Below, piece after piece: positions 6,965-13,700 of a stretch of DNA of 13,700 bases (its first letter is position 1; the number at the start of each line of letters is the position of its first letter). A program made the position numbers and the translations under genes. This stretch comes from Actinomycetota bacterium (GTDB lineage Bacteria; Actinomycetota; Thermoleophilia; UBA2241). Below the pieces are notes generated by a model. It was given only the letters and a program-made list of their open reading frames with translations. It had not been told where the DNA came from and searched no databases. Where the stretch lies: NCBI GenBank assembly GCA_012719015.1, contig JAAYBE010000270.1:1-13700 (forward strand). The letters are read 5' to 3'.

Positions 6965-8050
6965 ATGAGCGCCGCCCCTCCCCTCGGCGTGGCCGACTCC
7001 CTGACGCGGGAGGCGATCGAGCACTGGCTGCGCGAGACGGACGAGACGCGGCTGCAGGAGCTCTGGGCCGCGGCGGACGAGACGCGTCGCCGCTACGTCG
7101 GCGACGCCGTGCATCTCCGCGGCCTCGTCGAGATCAGCAACTACTGTGTACGCGGCTGCACCTACTGCGGCATCCGCGCGGGCAACCGCGGCGTCGAGCG
7201 GTACCGTATCCCGGAGGACGTCCTGCTCGAGTGCGCCCACAAGACCGTGGAGTTCGGCTACGGCACGCTGGTGCTGCAGTCCGGTGAGGACTACGGCATC
7301 ACCGGCGAGTGGATGACCCGCGCGCTGCGTCGCATCCGCTCCGAGACGGCCGTCTCCGCGATCACGCTCAGCCTCGGCGAGCGTCCGGACGAGGAGCTCG
7401 CCGCCTGGCGCGAGGCCGGCGCCGACCGCTACCTGCTGCGCTTCGAGACCTCCGACGAAAGCCTCTACCGGCGCATCCATCCGGACCTGCCGGGACGGGT
7501 CAGCGACCGGATGAGCATCCTCAGGAGGCTCCAGGAGCTCGGCTACGAGGCCGGCACGGGCATCATGGTCGGCATCCCCGGCCAGACCTATGCCAGCATC
7601 GCCGACGACATCGAGATCTTCCGCGGGATGGACATGGACATGATCGGGATCGGTCCGTACCTGCCCCATCCCGCGACGCCGCTGGGTCAGGAGTTCGCGC
7701 GCCGCACCGCAGAGGGCGACTGGCCCGACGACCAGGCCGCCAACACCGAGCTGGCGACCTGCAGGGTGCTCGCGCTCACGCGCCTGGCGCGACCGGACTC
7801 GAACCTGCCGGCCACCACCGCCCTCTCCCTGGCGGACAAGGCCGGCGGACGCGTCCACGGACTGCAGCGGGGCGGCAACGTGGTGATGCCCAACGTGACT
7901 CCGCCGGAGCAGCGCGAGCTCTACGAGATCTACCCGGAGAAGGCGGCCGTGCACGAGACCGCCGAGGCCGTCAACGCCGGCATCCGCCAGCTCCTCGCCT
8001 CGCTCGGACGCACCGTCGGCGCCGGCGCGGGCGGCCGCGGAGCGGCCTGA
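6965..8050 (+). CDS. hydE: [FeFe]-hydrogenase maturase HydE, radical SAM
   Basis: Radical SAM enzyme that acts on the HydG-made Fe(CO)2(CN)-cysteine complex on the way to the di-iron subcluster (family knowledge). It has 361 residues. The cluster motif is CVRGCTYC with Cys61, Cys65 and Cys68, followed by the HydE-typical LQSGEDYG (104-111), the TIM-barrel segment GTGIMVGIPGQT, and the C-terminal NVTPPEQRELYEIYPEK. I see no extra C-terminal cysteine cluster like the dispensable one of Thermotoga HydE. ATG 6965 follows the hydF stop by one base and has no strong ribosome site of its own, so translational coupling to hydF is likely. It is the last gene of the unit; hairpins at 8060-8075 and 8119-8154 follow. 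Confidence 0.96.
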   Translation: MSAAPPLGVADSLTREAIEHWLRETDETRLQELWAAADETRRRYVGDAVHLRGLVEISNYCVRGCTYCGIRAGNRGVERYRIPEDVLLECAHKTVEFGYGTLVLQSGEDYGITGEWMTRALRRIRSETAVSAITLSLGERPDEELAAWREAGADRYLLRFETSDESLYRRIHPDLPGRVSDRMSILRRLQELGYEAGTGIMVGIPGQTYASIADDIEIFRGMDMDMIGIGPYLPHPATPLGQEFARRTAEGDWPDDQAANTELATCRVLALTRLARPDSNLPATTALSLADKAGGRVHGLQRGGNVVMPNVTPPEQRELYEIYPEKAAVHETAEAVNAGIRQLLASLGRTVGAGAGGRGAA

Positions 8051-8059
8051 CCCGCTCCT

Positions 8060-8075
8060 TCCGTCCTCTGACGGA
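8060..8075 (+). other. Small hairpin just after hydE
   Basis: TCCGTC (8060-8065) pairs with GACGGA (8070-8075) around a CTCT loop, 9 bases past the hydE stop. It could be a 3'-end stabiliser or a minor first terminator ahead of the stronger hairpin at 8119-8154. Confidence 0.4.
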
Positions 8076-8118
8076 CCTGCGCCTCTTCCCCGCCGCTCCT
8101 GTCGCCGAGCGTACGTGA

Positions 8119-8154
8119 AGCGGGCGGGGCGGCCGCACGGCCGCCCCGCCCGCT
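8119..8154. terminator. Perfect 16-bp GC hairpin between convergent hydE and phosphatase genes
   Basis: Bases 8119-8134 are the exact reverse complement of 8139-8154 around a GCAC loop. It lies between the stop of hydE (+) and the stop of the phosphatase gene (-), where a bidirectional terminator is expected. There is no T-run on either side. Confidence 0.8.
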
Positions 8155-8184
8155 GACTGACTCAGTCGCTCTGCCCGGCGTGGC

Positions 8185-9870
8185 TCAGAAGGCCAGCTTG
8201 TAGGCCTTGCCGTCCATGGGGGCGAGCTGCGGGATGCCCATCGTGCGCAGCGCGGTCGGCACGACGTCGACGAGACGGAACTTCTCCGCCCTGACCTTGG
8301 GCTTGATCCCCTTGGCCCAGAACACCATCGGGACGCGCTGGGAGCCCTTGGTGGCGCCGCCGTGGTCGCCGTAGGCGCCGCCGTAGCTGACGCCGTCCTT
8401 GAGCAGCCCGATCACGTCCGCGGCGCCCTTCCACGCCATCGTGTCGACGAGCTTCTGGGCGTTGGCCTTCCACCACGTGTACTCCGACGCCGTCATCTTC
8501 TTCTTCGGCAGGTTCCACACCAGCTGGTAGCGGTCGCCGAAGCGGATGTACGTCGCGAGCACTCCGTCCATGGTGCTCATCACGCGAGCGGTGTGGAGCT
8601 TCTTGGCCACGGACTGCTTGATGAGCCACGCCTCCATCATGACCGACTGGTAGCTGTAGGCGAGGTTGCCGTCGGCGTTGAGCGGGCCGAGGATGGCCTC
8701 GTTGTTGCTGCCGGGGCGGCCGTACGCCGTGTTGGCACAGATCTCGTTGGGATCGTAGAACCAGGCGTCGTAACCCATGTCCGGCTGGTCGGTGATGCCG
8801 TACCAGGCCTTGGTGGCCGCCTCGACCCCGTGGTCGGCGAGCACGACGAAGAGCGTCTTGTTCCAGTCGCCGGACTTCTTCAGCGCCGCGATCAGCCTGC
8901 CGACCTGCTTGTCGGCGTTCTTGGCGATGAAGGCCATGTGGACCATGTCGAGCCACACACCGGCCGGGTTGTACTTCTCGAAATTGGCCAGCGTGTCGAC
9001 CGGACCGCCGCCGTACATGTGCCCGATCTTGTCGATGCCGCTGAAGTTGAGGTGCATCGCCGACCAGGGATCGTTCTCGATCAGCTTGATGGCGCCGTCG
9101 ACCACCCAGTCGTCACCGCTCAGGTGCTCGTCGTAAGGACCGGGCACGTGCCGGCCGTCCTCGGGATACGTCCAGGCCGGCCAATCGACGTTGGTGCCGT
9201 ACTTGTCGTCGGCGTTGCCGGAGCTGATCTTGAAGCGGTCGTCGTTGAGGATGTAGTCCGGCACGCCGCCGGCCGGATCGGCCGTCCGGTACTTGCCCGT
9301 CCACGGGAAGTCGTCGGCGTTGGGCAGGTCGGCGACGTTCTTCTTGCCGCCGAAGGTCATGTACCAGTCGGCGCTCGAGGCGGCGGTCGACGCGACCTGG
9401 TAGTACTTCTCACCGAAGCAGGCCACCGTCGCGTCGGGGTACTTCCACTTCATGTAGTCCCCGAGCTTGGGATAGCCGTAGTACTCGATGATCTGCGTGT
9501 ACTGGTCGTAGGTGAGGTCGCCGATCGTGATGATGGCGCCCGCGCCGTAGCCGAGGACGTCGTCCACGTCACGGATGACCTCGTCGGACCACCCCTGGTG
9601 CTTGGGCAGCTGCCCGCTGACGATCGAGTTGTGCGACACGACGGTCGTCGAGGCGAGCTGGCCGACGTAGGCGTTCTTGAAGTGGACGCCCTTCTTCTGC
9701 AGCCACTTCATGTTGGTCATGTCATAGGCGTTGACGTAGCCCGGCTTCATCTGGTCCATGGTGATGATGATCACCTTGGACGGCTTGGCCGCGACCGCCG
9801 CGGCGGCGGCCACCAGCAAGATCAGAAGGACGACGGTGGTGATCAGGATCGCTCTGCCGGTCAGCCTCAT
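8185..9870 (-). CDS. Secreted alkaline-phosphatase-superfamily enzyme (type I phosphodiesterase/nucleotide pyrophosphatase type)
   Basis: A 561-residue exported metallohydrolase. Residues 1-28 form an N-terminal signal sequence or anchor (MRLTGR, then a Leu/Val/Ala-rich stretch ending near VAAKP). The catalytic core follows: metal-ligand Asp39 in IIITMDQ, probable nucleophile Thr76 in STTVVSHNSIVSG (compare TFPNH in nucleotide pyrophosphatases), Asp280 and His284 in GIDKIGHMYGG, Asp346-His347 in VVLADHG, and His503 in GDHGGATKGSQRVPM. These are the expected ligands of a two-metal phosphatase/phosphodiesterase. The substrate cannot be read from sequence. The start is supported by AAGGGGGAG just upstream and a promoter at 9965-9994. 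It converges on hydE with a shared terminator and has no evident link to the hydrogenase genes. Confidence 0.88.
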   Translation of the reverse strand: MRLTGRAILITTVVLLILLVAAAAAVAAKPSKVIIITMDQMKPGYVNAYDMTNMKWLQKKGVHFKNAYVGQLASTTVVSHNSIVSGQLPKHQGWSDEVIRDVDDVLGYGAGAIITIGDLTYDQYTQIIEYYGYPKLGDYMKWKYPDATVACFGEKYYQVASTAASSADWYMTFGGKKNVADLPNADDFPWTGKYRTADPAGGVPDYILNDDRFKISSGNADDKYGTNVDWPAWTYPEDGRHVPGPYDEHLSGDDWVVDGAIKLIENDPWSAMHLNFSGIDKIGHMYGGGPVDTLANFEKYNPAGVWLDMVHMAFIAKNADKQVGRLIAALKKSGDWNKTLFVVLADHGVEAATKAWYGITDQPDMGYDAWFYDPNEICANTAYGRPGSNNEAILGPLNADGNLAYSYQSVMMEAWLIKQSVAKKLHTARVMSTMDGVLATYIRFGDRYQLVWNLPKKKMTASEYTWWKANAQKLVDTMAWKGAADVIGLLKDGVSYGGAYGDHGGATKGSQRVPMVFWAKGIKPKVRAEKFRLVDVVPTALRTMGIPQLAPMDGKAYKLAF

Positions 9871-9964
9871 GGCTCCCCCTTGAGAGAAGATCTGCGCCGC
9901 CGTGCACGGGACCGCACCACATACCCCGTGGAGCGCCCCGCATCCGGGCGGCCCTCCGCAGCCG

Positions 9965-9994
9965 ACTCTACCGATGAACGGTGATGATTGTCAA
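9965..9994 (-). promoter_or_regulatory. Promoter for the phosphatase gene (TTGACA-N18-TAGAGT)
   Basis: On the minus strand a perfect TTGACA -35 (9989-9994) is followed after 18 bases by TAGAGT (9965-9970). Expected transcription start is near 9958, giving a leader of roughly 88 bases before the ATG at 9870. The neighbourhood (9960-10030) is visibly more AT-rich than the rest of the window. Confidence 0.65.
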
Positions 9995-10013
9995 TGGAAT
10001 GAAGTGTGCGTTT

Positions 10014-10030
10014 GTGTTCGGGATGAACAC
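10014..10030. promoter_or_regulatory. Inverted repeat GTGTTC-N5-GAACAC, possible operator
   Basis: GTGTTC (10014-10019) and GAACAC (10025-10030) are exact reverse complements with five bases between. The dyad lies about 20 bases upstream of the phosphatase -35 box and about 40 bases before the tRNA -10 box. Position and symmetry suggest a regulator site; the regulator is unknown. Confidence 0.3.
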
Positions 10031-10068
10031 GGGGGGACCGAGCGGTAGCGCCGCCCGTCGTCTTTGGG

Positions 10069-10074
10069 TAGAAT
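10069..10074 (+). promoter_or_regulatory. Candidate -10 box (TAGAAT) for tRNA-Pro
   Basis: TAGAAT lies 12 bases before the mature 5' end of the tRNA, as expected for a tRNA promoter with a very short 5' leader. A good -35 hexamer is not evident. Confidence 0.5.
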
Positions 10075-10086
10075 CCGTCCCCGCGT

Positions 10087-10163
<77 letters not shown>

Positions 10164-10185
10164 GGCCTCAGACTCCTTCCGTGCT

Positions 10186-10545
10186 TCAGTCCCCGCCTGC
10201 AGCGCCCTGTGAGCCCCCCTGTCCTGACGCACCGTCCCGCTCCAGCGCAGCCTCACTCTCGTCCGTCTCGAGCTCCGCGTCCTTGGGCAGTCCGAGCAGC
10301 CGCGCGAAGGCGTCGGGGTTATAGCCGATGATGAAGTCGGAGTCGCCGAACTTGACGAACGGGAACGCCGACGCTCCGCGGCCCAGCATCTCCTGCTGGA
10401 TGTGGGCCTGCGTGTCCTCGGCGGCAAGGTCGTAATCGATGAAGTCATACGTGATGTGGCGGTTGTCCAGCCACGCGCGCGCGTTGCGGCTCCACGGGCA
10501 CGTGCTCAGAGCGTACAGCACCACGGACACACGCTGATCGGCCAC
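10186..10545 (-). CDS. Glutaredoxin-like protein with CPWS active site and low-complexity tail
   Basis: A 119-residue thioredoxin-fold protein of the glutaredoxin type, probably a cytoplasmic thiol-disulfide or iron-sulfur handling protein. Active site Cys16-Pro-Trp-Ser19 follows the first strand (VSVVLYALST). Pro62 in AFPFV is the expected cis-Pro, and GYNPDAFARLLGL forms the C-terminal helix region. The second Cys of a dithiol glutaredoxin is Ser here. Residues about 88-119 are an acidic then Gly/Ala/Ser-rich tail absent from the sister gene. I start it at GTG 10545 because GGAG lies 8-11 bases upstream and the fold begins at once; the open frame continues further upstream but has no family similarity there. 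It converges on tRNA-Pro with a 22-base gap. The sister gene lies upstream at 10821-11078. Confidence 0.82.
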   Translation of the reverse strand: MADQRVSVVLYALSTCPWSRNARAWLDNRHITYDFIDYDLAAEDTQAHIQQEMLGRGASAFPFVKFGDSDFIIGYNPDAFARLLGLPKDAELETDESEAALERDGASGQGGSQGAAGGD

Positions 10546-10618
10546 CTGGCTCTCCTCATGGTCTCTCCCGGCTGCGTCGAGCACCCCGCGGGGCCTCCGC
10601 GACGCGACCGGGTCGTGT

Positions 10619-10756
10619 CTCTCGTCTCTTCGTCGTCCGGCCTCCGCCGCGCGGAGACTGAACACCGGGCGCGGCCTCTTCGCGGGCCTCACTCGGTGTG
10701 CTCCACTGCGGGGCGGACCTAACAGTCTCGTATTCGATGGCGGATGCCCGGACGCC
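10619..10756 (-). pseudogene. Relic of a third tandem glutaredoxin-like gene
   Basis: Translating this segment on the minus strand gives GVRASAIEYETV and onward to GGGRTTK. It lines up without gaps with residues 29-71 of the neighbouring glutaredoxin-like protein (GVKAFVIEYDTA to GGRVVK). By hand I count 18 identical residues of 43, and about 82 identical bases over 138. The part that should carry the Cys-x-x-Ser site is unrecognisable, the cis-Pro has become Gln, and codon use (AGA, CGA, ACA, GTT) is unlike the intact genes. It fills most of the 275-base gap between the two functional copies. I read it as a decayed tandem duplicate. The surrounding frame is open over 10556-10816, so a diverged small gene is not formally excluded. 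Confidence 0.6.
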
Positions 10757-10820
10757 TTGTCTCGGCGGCGGCGAGACAGTCGGATCACGGGGCATTGTGC
10801 GCAGCCGGGCGACCACGCAC

Positions 10821-11078
10821 TCAGGCCCCCTTCAGGAGCCTCTCGTACGCGGCCGGGTCGTATCCCTTGACCACCCGGCCGCCGATGCGCACGAACGGGA
10901 AACCCTCCGCGCCCTCCTTGTGCATCTCGGCCGAGATCTTCTGCTGCAGGGCAGGTCCCGCGGTGTCGTACTCGATCACGAACGCCTTGACGCCCCTTTG
11001 CTTGAAGAACTCCTTCGCCTTGCGGCTCCAGCCGCAGGTCGTCAGGGAGTAGATGGTCACCGGAGGTGTCGTGTGCAT
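10821..11078 (-). CDS. Glutaredoxin-like protein with CGWS active site
   Basis: An 85-residue single-domain glutaredoxin. It has an opening strand VTIYSLTT, active site Cys15-Gly-Trp-Ser18, strand KAFVIEYDT, cis-Pro61 in GFPFVRIGG, and C-terminal GYDPAAYERLLKGA. As in its sister at 10186-10545, the resolving Cys is Ser, giving a single active-site Cys. Such proteins can deglutathionylate, or bind or transfer iron-sulfur clusters; which applies here cannot be told. GGAGG lies about 8 bases before ATG 11078. A divergent short-chain dehydrogenase starts 266 bases away on the other strand. Similarity to the sister is clear through the FPFV and GY(N/D)P segments, indicating an old duplication. Confidence 0.88.
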   Translation of the reverse strand: MHTTPPVTIYSLTTCGWSRKAKEFFKQRGVKAFVIEYDTAGPALQQKISAEMHKEGAEGFPFVRIGGRVVKGYDPAAYERLLKGA

Positions 11079-11137
11079 CCGTGGTCCTCCGCTCGCGACA
11101 GGATCGCAAGGTCGTGGGTCGTTTCTCTCTCCTCCCG

Positions 11138-11143
11138 TATATA
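11138..11143 (-). promoter_or_regulatory. Candidate -10 box (TATATA) for the glutaredoxin-like gene
   Basis: TATATA on the minus strand stands out in GC-rich surroundings and would give a leader of about 50 bases before the ATG at 11078. No convincing -35 is seen. Confidence 0.35.
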
Positions 11144-11193
11144 CCCACCGCCACGCAGTGGGGAGGCCCGGTCCAGGGGGACGATCCGGGGCA

Positions 11194-11219
11194 CCGGCGA
11201 CAGCCGTTCGTGTCGCCGG
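11194..11219. other. 9-bp inverted repeat in the divergent glutaredoxin/SDR intergenic region
   Basis: CCGGCGACA (11194-11202) and TGTCGCCGG (11211-11219) are exact reverse complements around an 8-base spacer. It lies between the two divergent genes, so a shared operator or a transcript leader hairpin are both possible. Confidence 0.4.
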
Positions 11220-11257
11220 CCACGCCGATGAAGGGTCTCGGAGCTTCGACGCGCGGA

Positions 11258-11263
11258 TAGGAT
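11258..11263 (+). promoter_or_regulatory. Candidate -10 box (TAGGAT) for the SDR gene
   Basis: TAGGAT matches the loose TANNNT consensus and would give a leader of about 75 bases before ATG 11345. No -35 was recognised. Confidence 0.3.
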
Positions 11264-11344
11264 AGAGGGTGGCGGCAGCGCCGTGCACATGGCGCCACCA
11301 CGGCGACGGAGCGCGGCCACGGTCAAGCGACGCGGAGGGCGACG

Positions 11345-12067
11345 ATGAAGGGGCTGGCGGGGAAGCGGGTGGTGGTCACCGGCGGGACCAGCGGGATCGG
11401 CGCGGCGACCGCGCAGCGCTTCCGCGAGGAGGGCTGCGACGTGGTCGTGCTGGCGCGGACGCCGGGCCCCGGCGTGATCCCCTGCGACGTGAGCGACCGC
11501 GCCCAGGTGGAGGCGGCGTTCGCGCGCATCGACACGCCGGACGTCCTGATCGCCAACGCCGGCGTGAGCCTCAGGAGCCGGGCCGCCGACATCTCCGCCG
11601 AGCAATGGGACCAGGTGATCGCCACCAACCTGAGCGGCGCCTTCTGGACGGCGCAGGCGGCCGCCACCAGGATGCTGGCGGCGGACGGCGGCTGCATCAT
11701 CTTCACGGCCTCGACCAACGCACTGGTCGGCTACCGCTATTACGCCGACTACAACGCCTCCAAGGCCGGACTCGTGGCGCTCACCCGCTCGCTGGCGCTC
11801 GAGTGGGCGCCGACCGTCCGGGTGAACGCGGTCTGCCCGGGCTACGTGCTCACGCCGATGCAGGAGGCCGAGTACACGCCCGAGATGCTCGCCGCCGTGA
11901 ACGAGCGCATCCCGCTCGGCCGCCATGCGACGCCGGCGGAGCTGGCGGGCCTGTTCGCCTACCTCGCCTGCGACGAGGCCGCCTTCTTCACCGGCTCGGT
12001 CATCGTGATGGACGGCGGCGAGACCGCCGGCAGCGTCGTCAGCGGCCCCGGCGGCCCCGGAGCCTGA
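11345..12067 (+). CDS. Short-chain dehydrogenase/reductase (classical SDR)
   Basis: A 240-residue classical SDR oxidoreductase acting on an alcohol/ketone pair with a nicotinamide cofactor. Cofactor loop TGGTSGIG (12-19), NAG (71-73), Asn95, catalytic Ser123, and Tyr136-x-x-x-Lys140 in the YNASK motif are all present. PGYVLTPM follows the active site, and the C-terminal FFTGSVIVMDGG is typical. The second strand ends in Ala37-Arg38 rather than an acidic residue, which favours NADP(H). Substrate is unknown; the overall look is of 3-oxoacyl-ACP reductase or sugar dehydrogenase relatives. GGAGGG lies about 5 bases before ATG 11345. It converges with the solute-binding protein gene, with 20 bases between the stops; a weak GGCGC/GCGCC hairpin (12070-12086) lies there. 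Confidence 0.92.
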   Translation: MKGLAGKRVVVTGGTSGIGAATAQRFREEGCDVVVLARTPGPGVIPCDVSDRAQVEAAFARIDTPDVLIANAGVSLRSRAADISAEQWDQVIATNLSGAFWTAQAAATRMLAADGGCIIFTASTNALVGYRYYADYNASKAGLVALTRSLALEWAPTVRVNAVCPGYVLTPMQEAEYTPEMLAAVNERIPLGRHATPAELAGLFAYLACDEAAFFTGSVIVMDGGETAGSVVSGPGGPGA

Positions 12068-12087
12068 CGGGCGCGCCGCAGGCGCCG

Positions 12088-13700
12088 CTACTCGACCTCG
12101 GATCGCCGGCGGCCCTGGCGCAGCGCCAGCGCCACGACCGCGGCCACGACGCAGGCCGCGGCCACCAGCCCGATGACCAGTCCGGTCCTCCCGCCGCCCG
12201 GGGCCTCGCCCCGGTCCTCGACGGGATGGACGGCGACGTAGGAGTCCGGCAGCGTGTTGTACCACCAGGCCCCGCGCCCCTCGTTGGCCCGCACCCACCC
12301 CGTCCACCTGCCGGTGTCGGCCGTCATGATGTCGAGCGGATACACGAGCGGGATGTAGGGCGACTCCCGGTAGACGATCTCCTGCATCCGGTGGACGAGG
12401 GCGATGCGCTCCCGCAGGTCGATCGTCGTCTGCTGCTCGAGGAAGAGCTCATCGTACTCCGCGTTGGACCAGTTGCAGTCGCTCCAGCTCTCGATGGAGC
12501 CGGTGGTGAGCACCGAGAGGATGAAGTTCGGGTCCACGTCGCCGCCCCAGCCCCAGATGAACATGTCGAAGTCCGGGGCGAACTCGTCGTGCTCGTAGTT
12601 GTACTGCCGGTCGCCGAGCGCGCCCTCCGCCATCACCCGGTAGTCGATGTCGAGTCCGACCTCCTTGAACCAGCCGGTGATGAGCTTGCCGCAGGTCTGA
12701 CTGGCGGCCGACTCGGTACGCGCGTACAGCCGCAGCTTGATGGGCCTGCCTCGGTACTCGCGGATCCCGTCGCCGTCGGCGTCCGGGTAGCCTGCCGCAT
12801 CGAGCGCCGCACGGGCTTCGTCCAGGTCGAACGTGTAGGCGCTGTCGCCCGGGGGCGTCCAGTGGAAGTCGGCGTCCGAGGAGTAGTAGTCGCCCGTCAC
12901 CAGCGCGTCCGCGGGCGTCGCGTTGCCCCCGTAGGCGAGCGCGGCGATCTTCTCCTTGTCCACGGCCCACTGGAGGGCGCGACGGAAGGCAGGATCCTGC
13001 AGCACGGGGTGACCCGTCGACCGGGGGTACTCCTTCCTGTCGGCGCAGTTGAAGCCGAGCTCGTCGAGCCCGACCGTCACCGCCCTGATCGACTCGAGGT
13101 CGGGCTCGCGGTCCAGCGCGTCGAACTGCGCCGGGGGGATGTTCCAGGCGGTCTGGATGACGCCGGCCTTGAGGTCCTGCGCCATCGTGTCCTGGTTCTG
13201 GTAGGTCTGGAGGATGACCTCGTCGACCTTGGGCGCCCCCTTCCAGTACTCCTTGTTCGCCGCGAGGCGCACGTATTCGCCCTTCTTGAACTCGACGACC
13301 TGGAAGGGGCCGGACCCGACGATGGGCGGCGGGTTCGCGAAGGTCTTCTCGGCCTCCTCCGGTTTGATGTGGCTCCAGATGTGCTCGGGCAGGATCGGGA
13401 TCCAGAGGGCGAGCATGTTGGCCTTGGGCCGCGAGCAGGTGAACACGACCGTCGTGTCGTCCGGCGCCTCCACCTTCTCGATGTAGCGGAGATAGTCGAT
13501 GAACATGCCCATCTTGTTCTCGATCATGTAGGTGAACGTGAAGGCGACGTCCCTGGCGGTCACCGGACGGCCGTCGTGCCACCGTGACCTGTCGGTGACG
13601 GTGAAGGTCCAGACCTTGCCGTCGGCGGACGTCTCCCAGGCGGTCGCGAGACCCACCCCGGGCACGTTCGCCATGTCGCGGGCGCGGAACCCCACGAGCA
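12088..13700 (-). CDS. Family 5 extracellular solute-binding protein of an ABC transporter, N-terminus outside window
   Basis: Substrate-binding component of a peptide/nickel-type ABC importer. About 536 residues are visible and the frame is open at the right edge, so the signal sequence lies outside. Family features run in order: WTFTVTDRSRWHDGRPVTARDVAFTF (the usual HDG-P-TA-DV block), VVGSGPF-like IVGSGPFQVVEFKKGEY, NKEYWKGAPKVDEV, LQWAVDKEKIA, YPDADGDGIREYRGRPIKLRLY, and PYIPLVYP near the end. The C-terminus is unusual for a bacterial member: a Gly-rich linker, a hydrophobic span of about 22 residues (near 12121-12186) and a basic tail RQGRRRSEVE, which together would anchor it in the membrane facing outward. 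The ligand cannot be assigned. Transporter permeases and ATPases, if adjacent, would be off the right edge. Confidence 0.92.
   Translation of the reverse strand, partial: LVGFRARDMANVPGVGLATAWETSADGKVWTFTVTDRSRWHDGRPVTARDVAFTFTYMIENKMGMFIDYLRYIEKVEAPDDTTVVFTCSRPKANMLALWIPILPEHIWSHIKPEEAEKTFANPPPIVGSGPFQVVEFKKGEYVRLAANKEYWKGAPKVDEVILQTYQNQDTMAQDLKAGVIQTAWNIPPAQFDALDREPDLESIRAVTVGLDELGFNCADRKEYPRSTGHPVLQDPAFRRALQWAVDKEKIAALAYGGNATPADALVTGDYYSSDADFHWTPPGDSAYTFDLDEARAALDAAGYPDADGDGIREYRGRPIKLRLYARTESAASQTCGKLITGWFKEVGLDIDYRVMAEGALGDRQYNYEHDEFAPDFDMFIWGWGGDVDPNFILSVLTTGSIESWSDCNWSNAEYDELFLEQQTTIDLRERIALVHRMQEIVYRESPYIPLVYPLDIMTADTGRWTGWVRANEGRGAWWYNTLPDSYVAVHPVEDRGEAPGGGRTGLVIGLVAAACVVAAVVALALRQGRRRSEVE

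Noticed and set aside
10556..10816. An intact 86-residue gene on the minus strand
   Set aside because: The similarity to the neighbouring glutaredoxin is real, but the active site and cis-Pro are gone and codon use is poor. It is listed as a relic instead.
12070..12086. Terminator between the SDR and solute-binding protein genes
   Set aside because: Only a 5-bp GGCGC/GCGCC stem with a 7-base loop in very GC-rich DNA; too weak to list as a feature.
11269..13587. Long + strand open frame (772 codons) spanning the SDR and the solute-binding protein region
   Set aside because: It overlaps two well-supported genes in other frames, and its translation is an Arg/Gly/Val-rich shadow without motifs.

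Overview
The window is GC-rich DNA in which every major gene has strong G/C third-position bias. It looks like a piece of an anaerobic bacterium, most plausibly an uncultured actinobacterium. Support for that guess is the high GC, an apparently leaderless transcript with a TANNNT -10 box, GC-rich hairpins without U-tracts, and a complete [FeFe]-hydrogenase maturation set. The lineage is an inference from style, not from a marker gene.

Positions 1-8154 form a hydrogenase locus on the + strand. It opens with the C-terminal part of an [FeFe]-hydrogenase catalytic subunit (hydA), closed by a 14-bp GC hairpin. A second unit follows: a soluble GAF histidine kinase, hydG, a small ACT-like protein of the TM1266 / 'iron-only hydrogenase system regulator' type, an aspartase/fumarase-superfamily lyase, hydF and hydE. 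Gaps are 1-56 bp and the unit ends at a perfect 16-bp hairpin. HydG makes the Fe-CO-CN synthon from tyrosine, HydE processes it, and HydF assembles the [2Fe] subcluster and hands it to HydA. The lyase is the most interesting gene: it keeps the family's catalytic serine but has lost or changed most of the conserved substrate-binding residues, so it is probably not an ordinary aspartase. The kinase has no response regulator nearby.

Positions 8155-10163 hold a convergent secreted alkaline-phosphatase/nucleotide-pyrophosphatase-family enzyme with a recognisable -35/-10 promoter, followed by tRNA-Pro(CGG) with an encoded CCA.

Positions 10164-11344 hold two small minus-strand glutaredoxin-like genes. 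Both have a Cys-x-x-Ser active site. Between them lies a stretch that aligns in frame and without gaps to the upstream copy but has lost the active site, and I read it as the relic of a third tandem copy. The right end has an NADP-type short-chain dehydrogenase/reductase (+) and, convergent with it, the C-terminal part of a family-5 extracellular solute-binding protein with a C-terminal membrane anchor. It runs off the right edge.

No insertion sequence, CRISPR array, phage gene or rRNA was seen. No gene-free gap exceeds 300 bases.
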